From NCBI GenBank assembly GCA_030431675.1, contig JAUIIV010000009.1, positions 1 through 45,043 of the forward strand: a stretch of DNA of 45,043 bases. The letters are read 5' to 3'. Below the pieces are notes generated by a model. It searched no databases, was not told where the DNA came from, and saw nothing but the letters and a program-made list of their open reading frames with translations. The position numbers and the translations under genes are program-made. Within the stretch, counting starts at the first letter, position 1, and each line of letters starts with the position of its first letter. This stretch comes from Gammaproteobacteria bacterium (lineage in GTDB: Bacteria > Pseudomonadota > Gammaproteobacteria > UBA6186 > Azoamicaceae). Of the stretch, positions 24,841-34,656 are shown one piece after another.

Positions 24841-27800
24841 CTAGTCAGCTTGACTATCGTTTGAAACAGAAACACTCTGTGTTAAATCTAGCAGCTCACG
24901 CAAGGCAACTGCAAACATAGTGAAATCTCTAGTGGTAGTGGCTTTAAGCTCATTAATAAAATACATCCAACGCTCTCTAATATGATCATGCACGGAAAAC
25001 CACTTATCAATCTTACTTGATATGTCTTCTGCATCTTTAATATCTGCATGCATCACAGCCAAGGTAAGATGACGTTGCTGCTTGTCTAGATCATCTCGCA
25101 GGGCTGCTCGTGCTAAAGCATCCCAATTATCTAACACTGGCTGCTCTTTGATAATTTCTCCAAGCCAACCCATTTTTAGCTTTGCACCCAATTCAAAATA
25201 TACATTGGTAACTTCCTCCAAGCTATAGTCATATTGACGCGCGGCAGTAACAATATCTAATGCAGTAAACATAGCACTAAATGTGGCAGCTTTTGCGCTT
25301 AAGTCTTTAGGCACACCAGCTTCAATTAAGTCCTCGCGCTTTTGTTCCATCTTCTCTAACCATGCACCCTTAAGTACCTGATCAATATTTTGCTGCACAT
25401 GCATTACTAACTCTTTATACTGCTCAATAATTGTAGTTACATTACAATCTGATAATAAATTACGTAGATACCATCTTGTTGCTCTACGAATTAAACGATT
25501 TAGATCCGACATCATGCCAATGCGCACTGCTCCATCAACTTCTACACTTAAATTTCTAATTTGTGCACGTATATCAAATACATTAAAAACTTCACGTGCA
25601 ATAATGTATGCTTTTGCTATCTGTGCACTTGTCGCACCACTTTCTTCTTGTAAACGCTGTACAAAGTTAATTCCCATCTCATCAATAACATAGTTGCTCA
25701 CCTGGGTTGCAATTATTGCACGTTTTAGCCTATGTGCTTGGATAAATTTCTTATATTTTTTTTGATGCAATTGTTTGGGAAAGTAAGTCGACAATTCATT
25801 AATGACATAGGGATCTTCCGGCAAATCTGAGTCCAACAAATCACGCTTGAGCTGAATCTTTGCATATGCCATTAACACAGCAATCTCTGGACGTGTAAAA
25901 CCATACCCTGCAGAAGCACGTTTGGCAACTTCTTCTGAGTCTGGTAAATACTCTACCTCTGGATCTAATCCAGCATTCTTTTCAAGCTCTTTAAGCAAAC
26001 GATTATGCATTTGTAAATCAGCTGTAGCATTATGGCTTGCAACAGTAATTGCCTCATTTTGTTTTATGTTATTAGCAAGCACTAGTTCACCCACTTCATT
26101 TGTCATGCTCTCCAGCAATTGATTACGCTGCTTCTCAGTTAAATCTCCGGCTTGTACAAGCTCATTTAATAATATCTTGATATTAACCTCATTATCAGAG
26201 CAGTTAACGCCAGCAGAATTATCTATGGCATCAGTATTTATTATTCCTCCATTTTTGGCAAACTCTATTCTTCCTAGCTGAGTTAAACCAAGATTACCAC
26301 CTTCACATACAACCCGTACATTTAGTTGGTTACCATTTATTCGCAAACTATCATTTGCTCTGTCCCCAACATCGGAGTTGCGCTCTGCTGTTGCTTTAAC
26401 AAATGTGCCAATACCACCATTGAAATATAAATCTATATCCAGCATAAGAATTGCCCTAATCAATTGATTAGGCTCTATGTGCTCCATTTTACAATCAAGT
26501 AGTTCTTGCATCTCTGGACTTAAGGGGATCCTTTTTGCCGAACGAGAAAATACACCACCACCTTTAGAAATTAAACTAGTGTTGTAGTCTTCCCAAGTAG
26601 AGGTGGGAAGCTCAAAAAGACGCTTACGTTCTTGAAAACTTGTAGTTGGATCTGGCTTTGGATCAATAAATATATTCAGGTGATTAAAAGCTGCAACTAA
26701 TTTAATAGTCTCTGACAACAACATGCCATTACCAAAGACATCCCCTGACATATCCCCGATCCCAATTACAGTGATTGGATCTTTTTGTACATCTATCCCT
26801 AGATGTTTGAAGTGCATACGTACTGATTCCCACGCCCCTCGCGCAGTGATACCCATTTTTTTGTGATCATATCCAGCAGAGCCACCGGAGGCAAAAGCAT
26901 CTCCTAACCAAAAACCATAATCTTCTGCAATAGCATTAGCAATATCTGAGAAAGTCGCAGTGCCCTTATCTGCTGCCACAACCAAATACGTATCTTCTTT
27001 ATCCCAACAAATAGTATCTTTGGGCTGCATTACTTCATCACCTTTGCGATTATCGGTTAAATCTAGCAAGCCACGAATAAAAGTACGATAACAATCGGTA
27101 CCAATCTGCATTCTTCTATCTCTATCTGCAATATCTTGCACATCCATTTTTGCTACAAAGCCACCTTTAGCACCTAAGGGTACGATTACTGCATTTTTCA
27201 CTTGTTGGGCTTTCATTAATCCCAAAACTTCTGTCCTAAAGTCTTCATGTCTATCTGACCAACGAAGGCCACCACGTGCAACCTTATCAGCACGTAAGTG
27301 AATACCTTCAACCTCCGTACTGTAAACAAAAATTTCATACACAGGTTTTGGTAGAGGCAAATCAGGAACTTTTGCACTATCTAGTTTTATTGAAATATAA
27401 TTCTTATGATGACCCCGATCATTAGATTGAAAATAGTTGGTCCGTACTGTAGCAATCATTGTACCTAAGTAATAATTTATTATTCTATCCTCATTAAGAT
27501 TGGATACATCCTCTAGCTTTGCAAGAATATCTTTCTTAATTTCAGCGACAGATTTAGCACGGTTATTATCTTCAATTGACAAATCAAATTTTGTATAAAA
27601 GAACTTAAGCAGTAATTTTGCCAAGTCACTATTGTTATATAATGCTTCCTCAACTGAAGCTTGACTAAATACCATGCCAGTTTGCCACAAGTAACGATAA
27701 TACATGCGAAGTATACTAATATCACGCCAATCTAATTGCGCTCCTAGTACCAATTTATTAAATCCATCATTCTCAGTAGTAGAATGCCAAGCAGCTGCAA

Positions 27801-29727
27801 ATGCACCTTGAAAGATATCTTTAACTAGCTCTGGAGATAATGTTGTACCACGAGGATGGATCATCCTATAGTCATTGATCCAAATCAAACTGCCATTATT
27901 AAGTCTAATCTCATGTGGGCGCTCACTTATTATTCTCAGCCCCATATGCTCTAAGATAGGTACAACATCTGATAATGGTATAGTTTTACTGTTACGGAAT
28001 AACTTGAACCTAAAACTATCTTCACTATCCTCAATTGGACGATAAAGACTCATTTCTAGGTGATCCTCATCATGCTCGCGTAGCTTTTCCATATGCTCAA
28101 TGTCTATAACTGCAGTGCGTGCATCAAATATCTCTCTGTAGCTTACTGGGAAGGCATTCTCATAGTTTCGATATAGGGTGCTGGTCTTTTCTTCTCCTAA
28201 ATGATCTATTAGTGCGTCATATAAATCGTCTTTCCACCCTCTGCCAGCCTCTACTAATAGGCCTTCTATGTATGCTGGGTCATATTCAATCTGTACATGC
28301 GGATCGACGCGGATCATAAACTGAATACGAGCTAGAATTGACTCTGAAAATTTTGTGTCAAAAGTTACAGTTTGCCCTTGCAGCTGCTCACATAATATAT
28401 CGCTTATTTTGCATCGCAATTCTGAATTGAACATTTCACGCGGTACAAATACTAGACAAGAGAAATATCTGCCATAGATATCACGGCGCATAAACAATCT
28501 AATACGCTGTCGCTCCTGTAAGTGTAAAATTCCTATAGCAACATTAAATAAATCTTGATTATAAGCTTGGATAAGCTCATCACGCGGTAGATTCTCTATA
28601 ATGTGCAACAAAGAGCGGCCATCATGATTATCCCGCGGAAATCCTGCCATAGAGAATATTCGATCAATTTTGTCGCGTATATACGGAATATGTGATGCTG
28701 GCTCATTATAGACTGTAGCTGTATATAAGCCTATAAATCTTTTTAAGCGTAGTAATCTGCCCTGCTCATCAAAAATCTTTATCCCAACAAAATCTGTATA
28801 TACTGGTCGATGTACTGAAGAGAGTGTGTCGGTTTTACCAAATAGTAATATATCTGGACCTAATATAGCTTCTCGCGCATCTGGGTACATCGAATCAAAA
28901 TTACGGGTTAACTTCTTATGCTTACTATCAGCTAGCACCCCCAGACCACTACCCTTTACATACTCCAGGCGCTGCCCTTGATCGTCATTTTCATAGTTGT
29001 ACTCGGCATAGCCAATAAAAGTAAAATGATCGGCTGCTAACCAACGTAAGAACTCTATAACCTCTTTGGTAGTTGTGCTACTTACTATTGGTTCTAGGCT
29101 ACTGGTAATTTGCAGAAGCCTATCTAGCATCTCCCGCCAGTCTTTAACCACTAAGTCAACATCTTCCAAGGCTAGTTTTAGGGTAGCTTCTATCTTCTCT
29201 AGTGCTTCGGCATCGGTTTGTTTATCAATTTCAATGTAGATGGGAGCTTCGGCACTGTATTCTTTATCAGAGCTATCGGAGTGATAATTAAGCGGTAGTA
29301 TTTCTAAAATTTGCCCGGCTTGATCACGTATTAGCTTAATCCCTTCAGCGTTAATCATAAGGTGAATATTGATATCTAGTCTATTAAGGGCAAGTCTTAT
29401 AGAGTCTAAGATAAAGGGCTTATTGTCATAAACGATTTCTATAACTGTATGTGGAGACTGCCAGCCATTTTGCTCTAGCTGTGGATTATATACTTGTAGT
29501 TTTAATTCACCTGGTTGGCGTTTATTAATAAAATGCCAGACAGATAGAAGAGCACCATATAGGTCAATCATACCCTTTTCGCGCAGATCATAGGGGGACA
29601 CCCCTAGATAGAATTGTTCTAGAAATTCTTTTACTAGGAAAGCTTCATCAGCTTTAAGTTTTTCGTCGATAATCTTTTGCAGTTTGATTATCAGATCTGT
29701 CCTACTATCTTCTATGTTTAGCGACAT
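24841..29727 (-). CDS. gdhB: NAD-specific glutamate dehydrogenase, large (180-kDa) type
   Basis: A 1628-residue enzyme, the size of the large NAD-dependent glutamate dehydrogenase family. The long N-terminal regulatory half contains ACT-like segments. The catalytic core near residues 815-860 includes ARGGLRWSDRHEDFRTEVLG and VPLGAKGGFV, and the NAD-binding region includes GIGDMSGDVFGNGM near residue 995. It oxidises glutamate to 2-oxoglutarate and ammonia, feeding amino acids into the TCA cycle. That suits an organism living on amino acids. It is transcribed alone or with the fucosyltransferase-like gene 32 bases downstream, and is divergent from the M48-like gene. No frameshift is visible. 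Confidence 0.95.
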   Translation of the reverse strand: MSLNIEDSRTDLIIKLQKIIDEKLKADEAFLVKEFLEQFYLGVSPYDLREKGMIDLYGALLSVWHFINKRQPGELKLQVYNPQLEQNGWQSPHTVIEIVYDNKPFILDSIRLALNRLDINIHLMINAEGIKLIRDQAGQILEILPLNYHSDSSDKEYSAEAPIYIEIDKQTDAEALEKIEATLKLALEDVDLVVKDWREMLDRLLQITSSLEPIVSSTTTKEVIEFLRWLAADHFTFIGYAEYNYENDDQGQRLEYVKGSGLGVLADSKHKKLTRNFDSMYPDAREAILGPDILLFGKTDTLSSVHRPVYTDFVGIKIFDEQGRLLRLKRFIGLYTATVYNEPASHIPYIRDKIDRIFSMAGFPRDNHDGRSLLHIIENLPRDELIQAYNQDLFNVAIGILHLQERQRIRLFMRRDIYGRYFSCLVFVPREMFNSELRCKISDILCEQLQGQTVTFDTKFSESILARIQFMIRVDPHVQIEYDPAYIEGLLVEAGRGWKDDLYDALIDHLGEEKTSTLYRNYENAFPVSYREIFDARTAVIDIEHMEKLREHDEDHLEMSLYRPIEDSEDSFRFKLFRNSKTIPLSDVVPILEHMGLRIISERPHEIRLNNGSLIWINDYRMIHPRGTTLSPELVKDIFQGAFAAAWHSTTENDGFNKLVLGAQLDWRDISILRMYYRYLWQTGMVFSQASVEEALYNNSDLAKLLLKFFYTKFDLSIEDNNRAKSVAEIKKDILAKLEDVSNLNEDRIINYYLGTMIATVRTNYFQSNDRGHHKNYISIKLDSAKVPDLPLPKPVYEIFVYSTEVEGIHLRADKVARGGLRWSDRHEDFRTEVLGLMKAQQVKNAVIVPLGAKGGFVAKMDVQDIADRDRRMQIGTDCYRTFIRGLLDLTDNRKGDEVMQPKDTICWDKEDTYLVVAADKGTATFSDIANAIAEDYGFWLGDAFASGGSAGYDHKKMGITARGAWESVRMHFKHLGIDVQKDPITVIGIGDMSGDVFGNGMLLSETIKLVAAFNHLNIFIDPKPDPTTSFQERKRLFELPTSTWEDYNTSLISKGGGVFSRSAKRIPLSPEMQELLDCKMEHIEPNQLIRAILMLDIDLYFNGGIGTFVKATAERNSDVGDRANDSLRINGNQLNVRVVCEGGNLGLTQLGRIEFAKNGGIINTDAIDNSAGVNCSDNEVNIKILLNELVQAGDLTEKQRNQLLESMTNEVGELVLANNIKQNEAITVASHNATADLQMHNRLLKELEKNAGLDPEVEYLPDSEEVAKRASAGYGFTRPEIAVLMAYAKIQLKRDLLDSDLPEDPYVINELSTYFPKQLHQKKYKKFIQAHRLKRAIIATQVSNYVIDEMGINFVQRLQEESGATSAQIAKAYIIAREVFNVFDIRAQIRNLSVEVDGAVRIGMMSDLNRLIRRATRWYLRNLLSDCNVTTIIEQYKELVMHVQQNIDQVLKGAWLEKMEQKREDLIEAGVPKDLSAKAATFSAMFTALDIVTAARQYDYSLEEVTNVYFELGAKLKMGWLGEIIKEQPVLDNWDALARAALRDDLDKQQRHLTLAVMHADIKDAEDISSKIDKWFSVHDHIRERWMYFINELKATTTRDFTMFAVALRELLDLTQSVSVSNDSQAD

Positions 29728-29817
29728 AAGTCAGATTGCCTTTTTACTTTATAATATAAAGTATATAACTTATAATTAAGGTGGTTAGGTAAATAGAGAA
29801 ATTATAGGGAAATTATT

Positions 29818-30351
29818 GTGCAACGGATTATTGCATGCCTACTGATAGTTATTAGCACACAAGTTACTGCTACTGATATTAACTCGCTAGAGACATATGT
29901 CAGCCGAGTTGGCAAATTAATAGAGATTGTTGCCGACCGACCTAACCTAGACTATAGTTTTGTAGTCTCAAAAGATAATGATCCCTACGTCCACTTAAGT
30001 AAAGAGCAAGGGTTAATAGAAATTAGTTATGGCTTATTGGGGCAGTTAAGAGACGAGGCAGAGTTAGCTGCAACCTTAGCCCTAGCTATTGGAAGACTGG
30101 CAGATTTTATAAACCTTGATCGCGAATCAGCCAAGTACATTGCATTTGCGGGATATGACCCGCAAGCGCTATTAGACATACAAAAACAATTTTTTCATGC
30201 AGTAAATGCTGATAGAGAGCATTGGCTATCTAGCATTTATGGCAAGCCCTTATCTGCTGGCACAATTTCTGCCAACAGGGTGATGATAAAGAAACTTCCA
30301 AAAGGATTGCAACGTGGTGCTGAAGAATATTATAAACAGTTCAGCGATTAA
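29818..30351 (+). CDS. Exported M48-peptidase-like protein lacking all catalytic residues
   Basis: A 177-residue protein starting at GTG with a signal peptide (QRIIACLLIVISTQVTA). Its layout matches the core of M48 (HtpX/BepA-like) metallopeptidases: FVVSKDNDPYVHLSKEQGLI, then LRDEAELAATLALAIGRLAD and AGYDPQALLDI. The zinc motif HEIGH is replaced by LAIGR (Leu89, Ala90, Arg93), and the third-ligand EAD is replaced by SAK (104-106). It cannot be a zinc protease by sequence, so it is a pseudoenzyme, perhaps a chaperone-like or binding protein. Its end overlaps the next gene by 38 bases, pointing to a functional pair. Confidence 0.7.
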   Translation: MQRIIACLLIVISTQVTATDINSLETYVSRVGKLIEIVADRPNLDYSFVVSKDNDPYVHLSKEQGLIEISYGLLGQLRDEAELAATLALAIGRLADFINLDRESAKYIAFAGYDPQALLDIQKQFFHAVNADREHWLSSIYGKPLSAGTISANRVMIKKLPKGLQRGAEEYYKQFSD

Positions 30352-31594
30352 GCGCTTCTGTGCCATAGGCGGCATTGTCTTAGCATCTACTAGCTATGCA
30401 GAAGAGTTCACCCTAAGCATTGATAAATACTACTCGCCTTTTATGGGCGCGGACTGGATGATAGCTGGCTTACGTGGTTATCAGGCAATGGATGATATTC
30501 TCTTCTCTGGCACATATGGACAATTGTGTCCACGAGATACTTATCTGCGTGCTGCTAAGATGGCGCTAGATTTTAGTTTCTCGAGTCTTGCAGGTGTTAT
30601 ACAGCACGAAGTATTTGGACATGGTTTTAGAGTGCGTGAAAACCACCTATCAAATGTTGGCTATAAAATAAATGTTTTTAGTGGACATACTAAATATTCC
30701 AGTGTTGGTTATGATGCATTAAATATAAATAGGCGTGCATCTATTGCATCTGCGGGCGTTGAGGGCACCTCAGTCCTAGCACAAAAAGTTGAGCAGACTA
30801 TGTTAGCTGAGCGCAAAATTGACCGCCGCGATGCCATGATGTATTTAGTAAATTCTTTAGATCAAAGTGTATTTGCTTTTAGTCTCGAAACTAATTGGTT
30901 TCACCCAGACAATGATTCGCAGTTATATATAAACGAGGTAAATGGTTGGTATACTGATGCAACTGATCCATTATCTAAAAAAGACTTAAAACTTAAAGTA
31001 GCTTGGGATTGGGCGAATCCGATGATTTACTTATCTGCTTGCTCTTTATTCAATTACCTATGGTATGGGGATCCCTACATTACCTTTACTACCTGGCATA
31101 TAGGCAAGCTGCGCTTTATGCCAACAACACGAACCCTGCTATCGCCTTGGGGTCCAGAGTTTCAGCTTAAATTGAACTTATACTCTCCAAGTGAGCGTTA
31201 CTACGGTATTTATTTACGCTATGGGCGCACTGGGGGTATTAATTCTTATGGGGTAGACTTACATGTAAATCCATTAAGTACCTTTATGTGTTTTACCTTG
31301 AGCAATATTGTATCTGCATGGTATCAGCCGCATATCTTAAAGAATACAACCTCTATTGATGCGGGTAATAAGTATGGTTTTGGTGAATTCCTGCGTGCGA
31401 CTGTCCAGGTTAATAAGTACACTGCCGCCTTTGGTGAGCTAGGTTACAAAACATCTGGGTTTCTACAGGGTACTCCGCTATCTGGCAACGTTGTCTGGCG
31501 CTTTGGGTTAACTTTTAGTCTTGATGTTAACCCTAAAGGCGCCGACAAAGTATGTGAGCCCATGACCTTCCCACCAGGTCCTTGTAATTTGTAG
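30314..31594 (+). CDS. Exported protein with a HEXXGH motif, function unknown
   Basis: A 426-residue protein beginning at GTG (30314, or 30317) inside the preceding gene. It has a signal peptide (IKRFCAIGGIVLASTSYA) and the motif HEVFGH (98-103), a HEXXGH arrangement otherwise known from dipeptidyl-peptidase III (M49) metalloenzymes. The rest shows no resemblance to M49. The C-terminal half has many aromatic, alternating stretches (FQLKLNLYSPSERYYGIYLR, VVWRFGLTFSLDV) that could be strands of an outer-membrane barrel. It may be a membrane-associated metalloprotease or a barrel protein with a metal site. Its pairing with a dead M48-like protein is unusual. Confidence 0.5.
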   Translation: MVLKNIINSSAIKRFCAIGGIVLASTSYAEEFTLSIDKYYSPFMGADWMIAGLRGYQAMDDILFSGTYGQLCPRDTYLRAAKMALDFSFSSLAGVIQHEVFGHGFRVRENHLSNVGYKINVFSGHTKYSSVGYDALNINRRASIASAGVEGTSVLAQKVEQTMLAERKIDRRDAMMYLVNSLDQSVFAFSLETNWFHPDNDSQLYINEVNGWYTDATDPLSKKDLKLKVAWDWANPMIYLSACSLFNYLWYGDPYITFTTWHIGKLRFMPTTRTLLSPWGPEFQLKLNLYSPSERYYGIYLRYGRTGGINSYGVDLHVNPLSTFMCFTLSNIVSAWYQPHILKNTTSIDAGNKYGFGEFLRATVQVNKYTAAFGELGYKTSGFLQGTPLSGNVVWRFGLTFSLDVNPKGADKVCEPMTFPPGPCNL

Positions 31595-31618
31595 TCTTAT
31601 TATCTTAGCAATTTTAGC

Positions 31619-32428
31619 TTAAAAAGTAGGTCTTGGTCTCTTAACCTGATGAGCTTGACAAGGGGCAAGATTAAGAACACCCATTAAATATTCGTATTTC
31701 TCTTTATGAGTTTTTAGCTCATCAAAATCCTCATGCCTTATAGTAAATACTTCATAACCTTCTCTCTTTAAGTATTCAGCTTTGCGTCTAGCTGCTACAT
31801 TATCCTCACCTGAAAAGGTATTATGCACTCGCCCACTATACTCTATTACAAATTTACGGCCATCTATCTCTAGATAGCTATCAACAACGCACCAATGTAT
31901 TAAATACTCTTGGGAAACACCGCCCCCCTCATATTCACTTGATATTTGCTTAAGAATATCGAATAGCTCTTTCTGTGGGTTGCTTGGTCGCGCTTGTCTT
32001 AGCAATGTGTCTTGTGCACGGGTAATAAGTCCTTCTAACTGATTAAACACCTCTTTCTCATCTACAGAACTGTTTCTCTGTAAATACAAATACACAGCCT
32101 GACATACCATATTTTCTTGAGTTGGATTCAACTCATGCATAGAAAAACCGCTTATGATTTTTACTAAATACTCAAAAGTATCAGACTCCAGTAAATTCAT
32201 TGTGCAAAGAGAATAAAACAATGATATTACATTATGCACATAGTTAGTTCGATATTCTGGATTTTTTAGTTTATCTCTAGCTAATCGAGATAACTCCAGG
32301 ATTAGACTTACCCATGCTAGACTATAGGACAATGTTTTCAAAGAGGAGTGCAAAATGAGTTTTGATGAACAGGAATTTGAAACTACAATTCGTGACGGTG
32401 ACATTGTTAAGTTTGAGAAATTCTGCAA
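31619..32428 (-). CDS. RAP-domain protein, start uncertain
   Basis: The C-terminal part (residues ~182-252) resembles a RAP domain: VVDSYLEIDGRKFVIEYSG, RRKAEYLKREGYEVFTIRHE and YEYLMGVL. RAP domains are common in organellar and apicomplexan RNA-binding proteins, are rarer in bacteria, and have a nuclease-like fold; Asp183 and Glu195 lie where catalytic acids might sit. The preceding helices (40-100) resemble the helical repeats of such proteins. The open frame begins with TTG at 32428 and overlaps the divergent gene's first 74 bases. No good ribosome site was found, so the gene may start later or be 5'-truncated. Confidence 0.55.
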   Translation of the reverse strand: MQNFSNLTMSPSRIVVSNSCSSKLILHSSLKTLSYSLAWVSLILELSRLARDKLKNPEYRTNYVHNVISLFYSLCTMNLLESDTFEYLVKIISGFSMHELNPTQENMVCQAVYLYLQRNSSVDEKEVFNQLEGLITRAQDTLLRQARPSNPQKELFDILKQISSEYEGGGVSQEYLIHWCVVDSYLEIDGRKFVIEYSGRVHNTFSGEDNVAARRKAEYLKREGYEVFTIRHEDFDELKTHKEKYEYLMGVLNLAPCQAHQVKRPRPTF

Positions 32429-33296
32429 TGAAGACTTACAAGGAGTCAGATTACGGTTAGAAGATAAACATTACTTTACAGTCGCAACATTTGGTCACCT
32501 GTGTATTTTAAACAGAGTCTTAGATATTCCTCAATCAGAAGAATTTATTTGCAACCCAGATACCTTCGATACTTTCTTTTCAACTGCTTGTTTAAACGCT
32601 TCACCTGATTTTATTCGTAGGCTGCTGGAAATAGATACCTTTGTTACTATATTAAAAATGAAAGCGGATAAATATTTGCCAGCACTGGGAGGTAATGTTC
32701 ATGAGCATATGGTAGATTTATTACCAGAAATAATTTGGTGTATTACTAGAGATATTTTTAAGCAAAATGCCATACAGATGTGGTTGAGTGCCAATGCCGT
32801 TGCAAATAGCAGCATGTCGTGTAAATTGCTGGAATTCCCATATGTTTTCGAAATGGTTGTATCTCAAGATCCCTTTAGATTTAGTGGACCTAGCTTTATA
32901 TCTCATCAATTTATTCCAAAGTATATGCAAAGTTTACAACTACGCAAACGAGAATTTATTTCTTCAAACCAACATGACAATCCAACTTTTGATGTAGGTG
33001 ATGAGGAAGGAGATTTGGGGGTTCTTATTCTAGGCCGTTTGCTAGATACTTACCCACGGCGTAAAGAAATTCAAAGACACATTAAGCAGTTGTCTAATAC
33101 AACGAGGCATCCTCTTAGGAAGAGCTCCAAGAACACTATTGCCTTCAGTTTTAATTCGAGGTGTACTAGTGCTGCCTCCTGTACTAAAGGCAGTGATAAA
33201 TTCTTAGAATGGATACAACTACTTGAAAGTATTCCAACCATAAAGCGAAAAACATCACTTAAACAGACACAAACTCTAAAGATGGTAGCAAGCTGA
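32355..33296 (+). CDS. Hypothetical protein, possible effector
   Basis: A 313-residue soluble protein with a strong ribosome site (AGAGGAG seven bases before ATG). I do not recognise a domain. The N-terminal ~60 residues (IRDGDIVKFEKFCNEDL, TVATFGHLCILNRVLD) have the spacing of degenerate ankyrin repeats. The rest is helical, and the C-terminus is basic and Ser/Thr/Lys-rich (RKSSKNTIAFSFNSR, IKRKTSLKQTQTLKMVAS). No signal peptide. It sits in a cluster of accessory genes with a kinase-like protein, which suggests a host-directed role, but there is no direct evidence. Confidence 0.5.
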   Translation: MSFDEQEFETTIRDGDIVKFEKFCNEDLQGVRLRLEDKHYFTVATFGHLCILNRVLDIPQSEEFICNPDTFDTFFSTACLNASPDFIRRLLEIDTFVTILKMKADKYLPALGGNVHEHMVDLLPEIIWCITRDIFKQNAIQMWLSANAVANSSMSCKLLEFPYVFEMVVSQDPFRFSGPSFISHQFIPKYMQSLQLRKREFISSNQHDNPTFDVGDEEGDLGVLILGRLLDTYPRRKEIQRHIKQLSNTTRHPLRKSSKNTIAFSFNSRCTSAASCTKGSDKFLEWIQLLESIPTIKRKTSLKQTQTLKMVAS

Positions 33297-33356
33297 TGCT
33301 TCCTTAAAATTTCAATTTTGCTTGGGTATAAGAAAACCGTATCAGAAATTTACAAA

Positions 33357-34655
33357 TTACATCAATCTTGGAGTATGATTTGCTGATTGCTCACACTCTT
33401 CCCTTAATATGCACTGCACCTCGATTACAATGGTGTTCTCAGAATTACAAGAGTAGGCAGACAACTCTTGTATATCATCGGGAGTATACGCAATTGCTTT
33501 ACTATACTCTGTAGCTCGTAAATACATCTTCTCTAACACCTCAGTAAGTCTCGCCAAATAAACCCTATTAAGAATTACCTCAATATACACCAACCTTCTG
33601 TCACCATCGTCTGTCTGCCAATAATCAAGCTGTGCTTCTATAGTCATACCTTTAACTTCTGCAGTCTTGATCTCCTCAAGGGCATCTGCACGCTGCAACT
33701 GTAGATCATGCAACAAACCATAATGATGGCCACCGTTTATTATAGGAGCTAATCCATATACTTTTAGGTTGGACTTAATTATTTTTATTAATCTTAATAT
33801 ATCGCAAGAGGGATAAGTCAAGAGACCAAAATCAATTATTGAAACCTTAACTCCACGGGAATAGCTATCGTTAACATCAACGATTGAATTAAAACAATTC
33901 AAATCGGGATGGAAAATTCCTCGTCTTCTGAGATCTTGAACTTGCTCAAGAAATTCTAAAGCTAGCGCAAGTATTATCTTTGGGTTTAACAGCATTTCAT
34001 TTTCTTTCAAATATTTATTTAAAGTAACCCCGCTAATAAATTCCTGAGCTATCAAGCTTCTATGCTTCCCATAGTCAAATAAAAATTGTGCATTTCTACC
34101 CGCCTTATTCAATCGGATTACTTCTTCTGTAAACTCCCTTAGTGGAGATTCGCTAATTAATTCTAATTCCTTAATAGCAACAGTATCACCTCCTTGCGTA
34201 CGGACAGGGTAAACCTCACTATGCCTACCACTTCCTAATTTACCCTCTTTAAGGGGCTCCCCATAGGAATTTAAATAGGATTTTCCCCGGGCTTTTACTG
34301 CCAGCTCTTTTTCGCCTCCTCGTCTAAAATAAAGAAAGGAATGATTAAGCATACTACTATCAACTCTATATTTATCTCCAATTTCTGGATTGTTATAAAG
34401 AAATGCTTTTAAGTCTTTACGTGAGATTTTCTTTACTTCACCTACACCATCTTCATCTTGTAACGTAACACCCTGTTGACGAAGAAATTCCCACGCGACT
34501 TTCCACTCTACTTCTATATCAAAGATCTGTGCATTTGGATTTTCTTCTATATGTACACCTGGGATTACCCTACCCTTTAAACCACCGAATAAAAAAAATA
34601 TTCTATAGATAAGAATACCTAACATCTTTTTAACTAAAAAGAGGTTAAATCCCAT
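33357..34655 (-). CDS. Eukaryotic-like Ser/Thr protein kinase with a novel N-terminal domain
   Basis: A 432-residue protein. The kinase domain (~138-370) has a glycine loop GKLGSGRHSEVYPV, the ATP-anchoring Lys162 in VAIK, catalytic HPDLNCFN (Asp251, Asn256; Pro replaces the usual Arg, a non-RD kinase) and the metal-binding IIDFG (Asp275). So the core residues are present and it could be active. Before it is a hydrophobic stretch (11-25) and then a domain at 33-107 that is shared with the small protein encoded just upstream. The ATG is one base after the upstream TGA and uses a ribosome site (GGAG) inside that gene, so the two are translationally coupled. The target is unknown; a host-cell substrate is plausible. 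Confidence 0.75.
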   Translation of the reverse strand: MGFNLFLVKKMLGILIYRIFFLFGGLKGRVIPGVHIEENPNAQIFDIEVEWKVAWEFLRQQGVTLQDEDGVGEVKKISRKDLKAFLYNNPEIGDKYRVDSSMLNHSFLYFRRGGEKELAVKARGKSYLNSYGEPLKEGKLGSGRHSEVYPVRTQGGDTVAIKELELISESPLREFTEEVIRLNKAGRNAQFLFDYGKHRSLIAQEFISGVTLNKYLKENEMLLNPKIILALALEFLEQVQDLRRRGIFHPDLNCFNSIVDVNDSYSRGVKVSIIDFGLLTYPSCDILRLIKIIKSNLKVYGLAPIINGGHHYGLLHDLQLQRADALEEIKTAEVKGMTIEAQLDYWQTDDGDRRLVYIEVILNRVYLARLTEVLEKMYLRATEYSKAIAYTPDDIQELSAYSCNSENTIVIEVQCILREECEQSANHTPRLM

Positions 34656-34656
34656 A

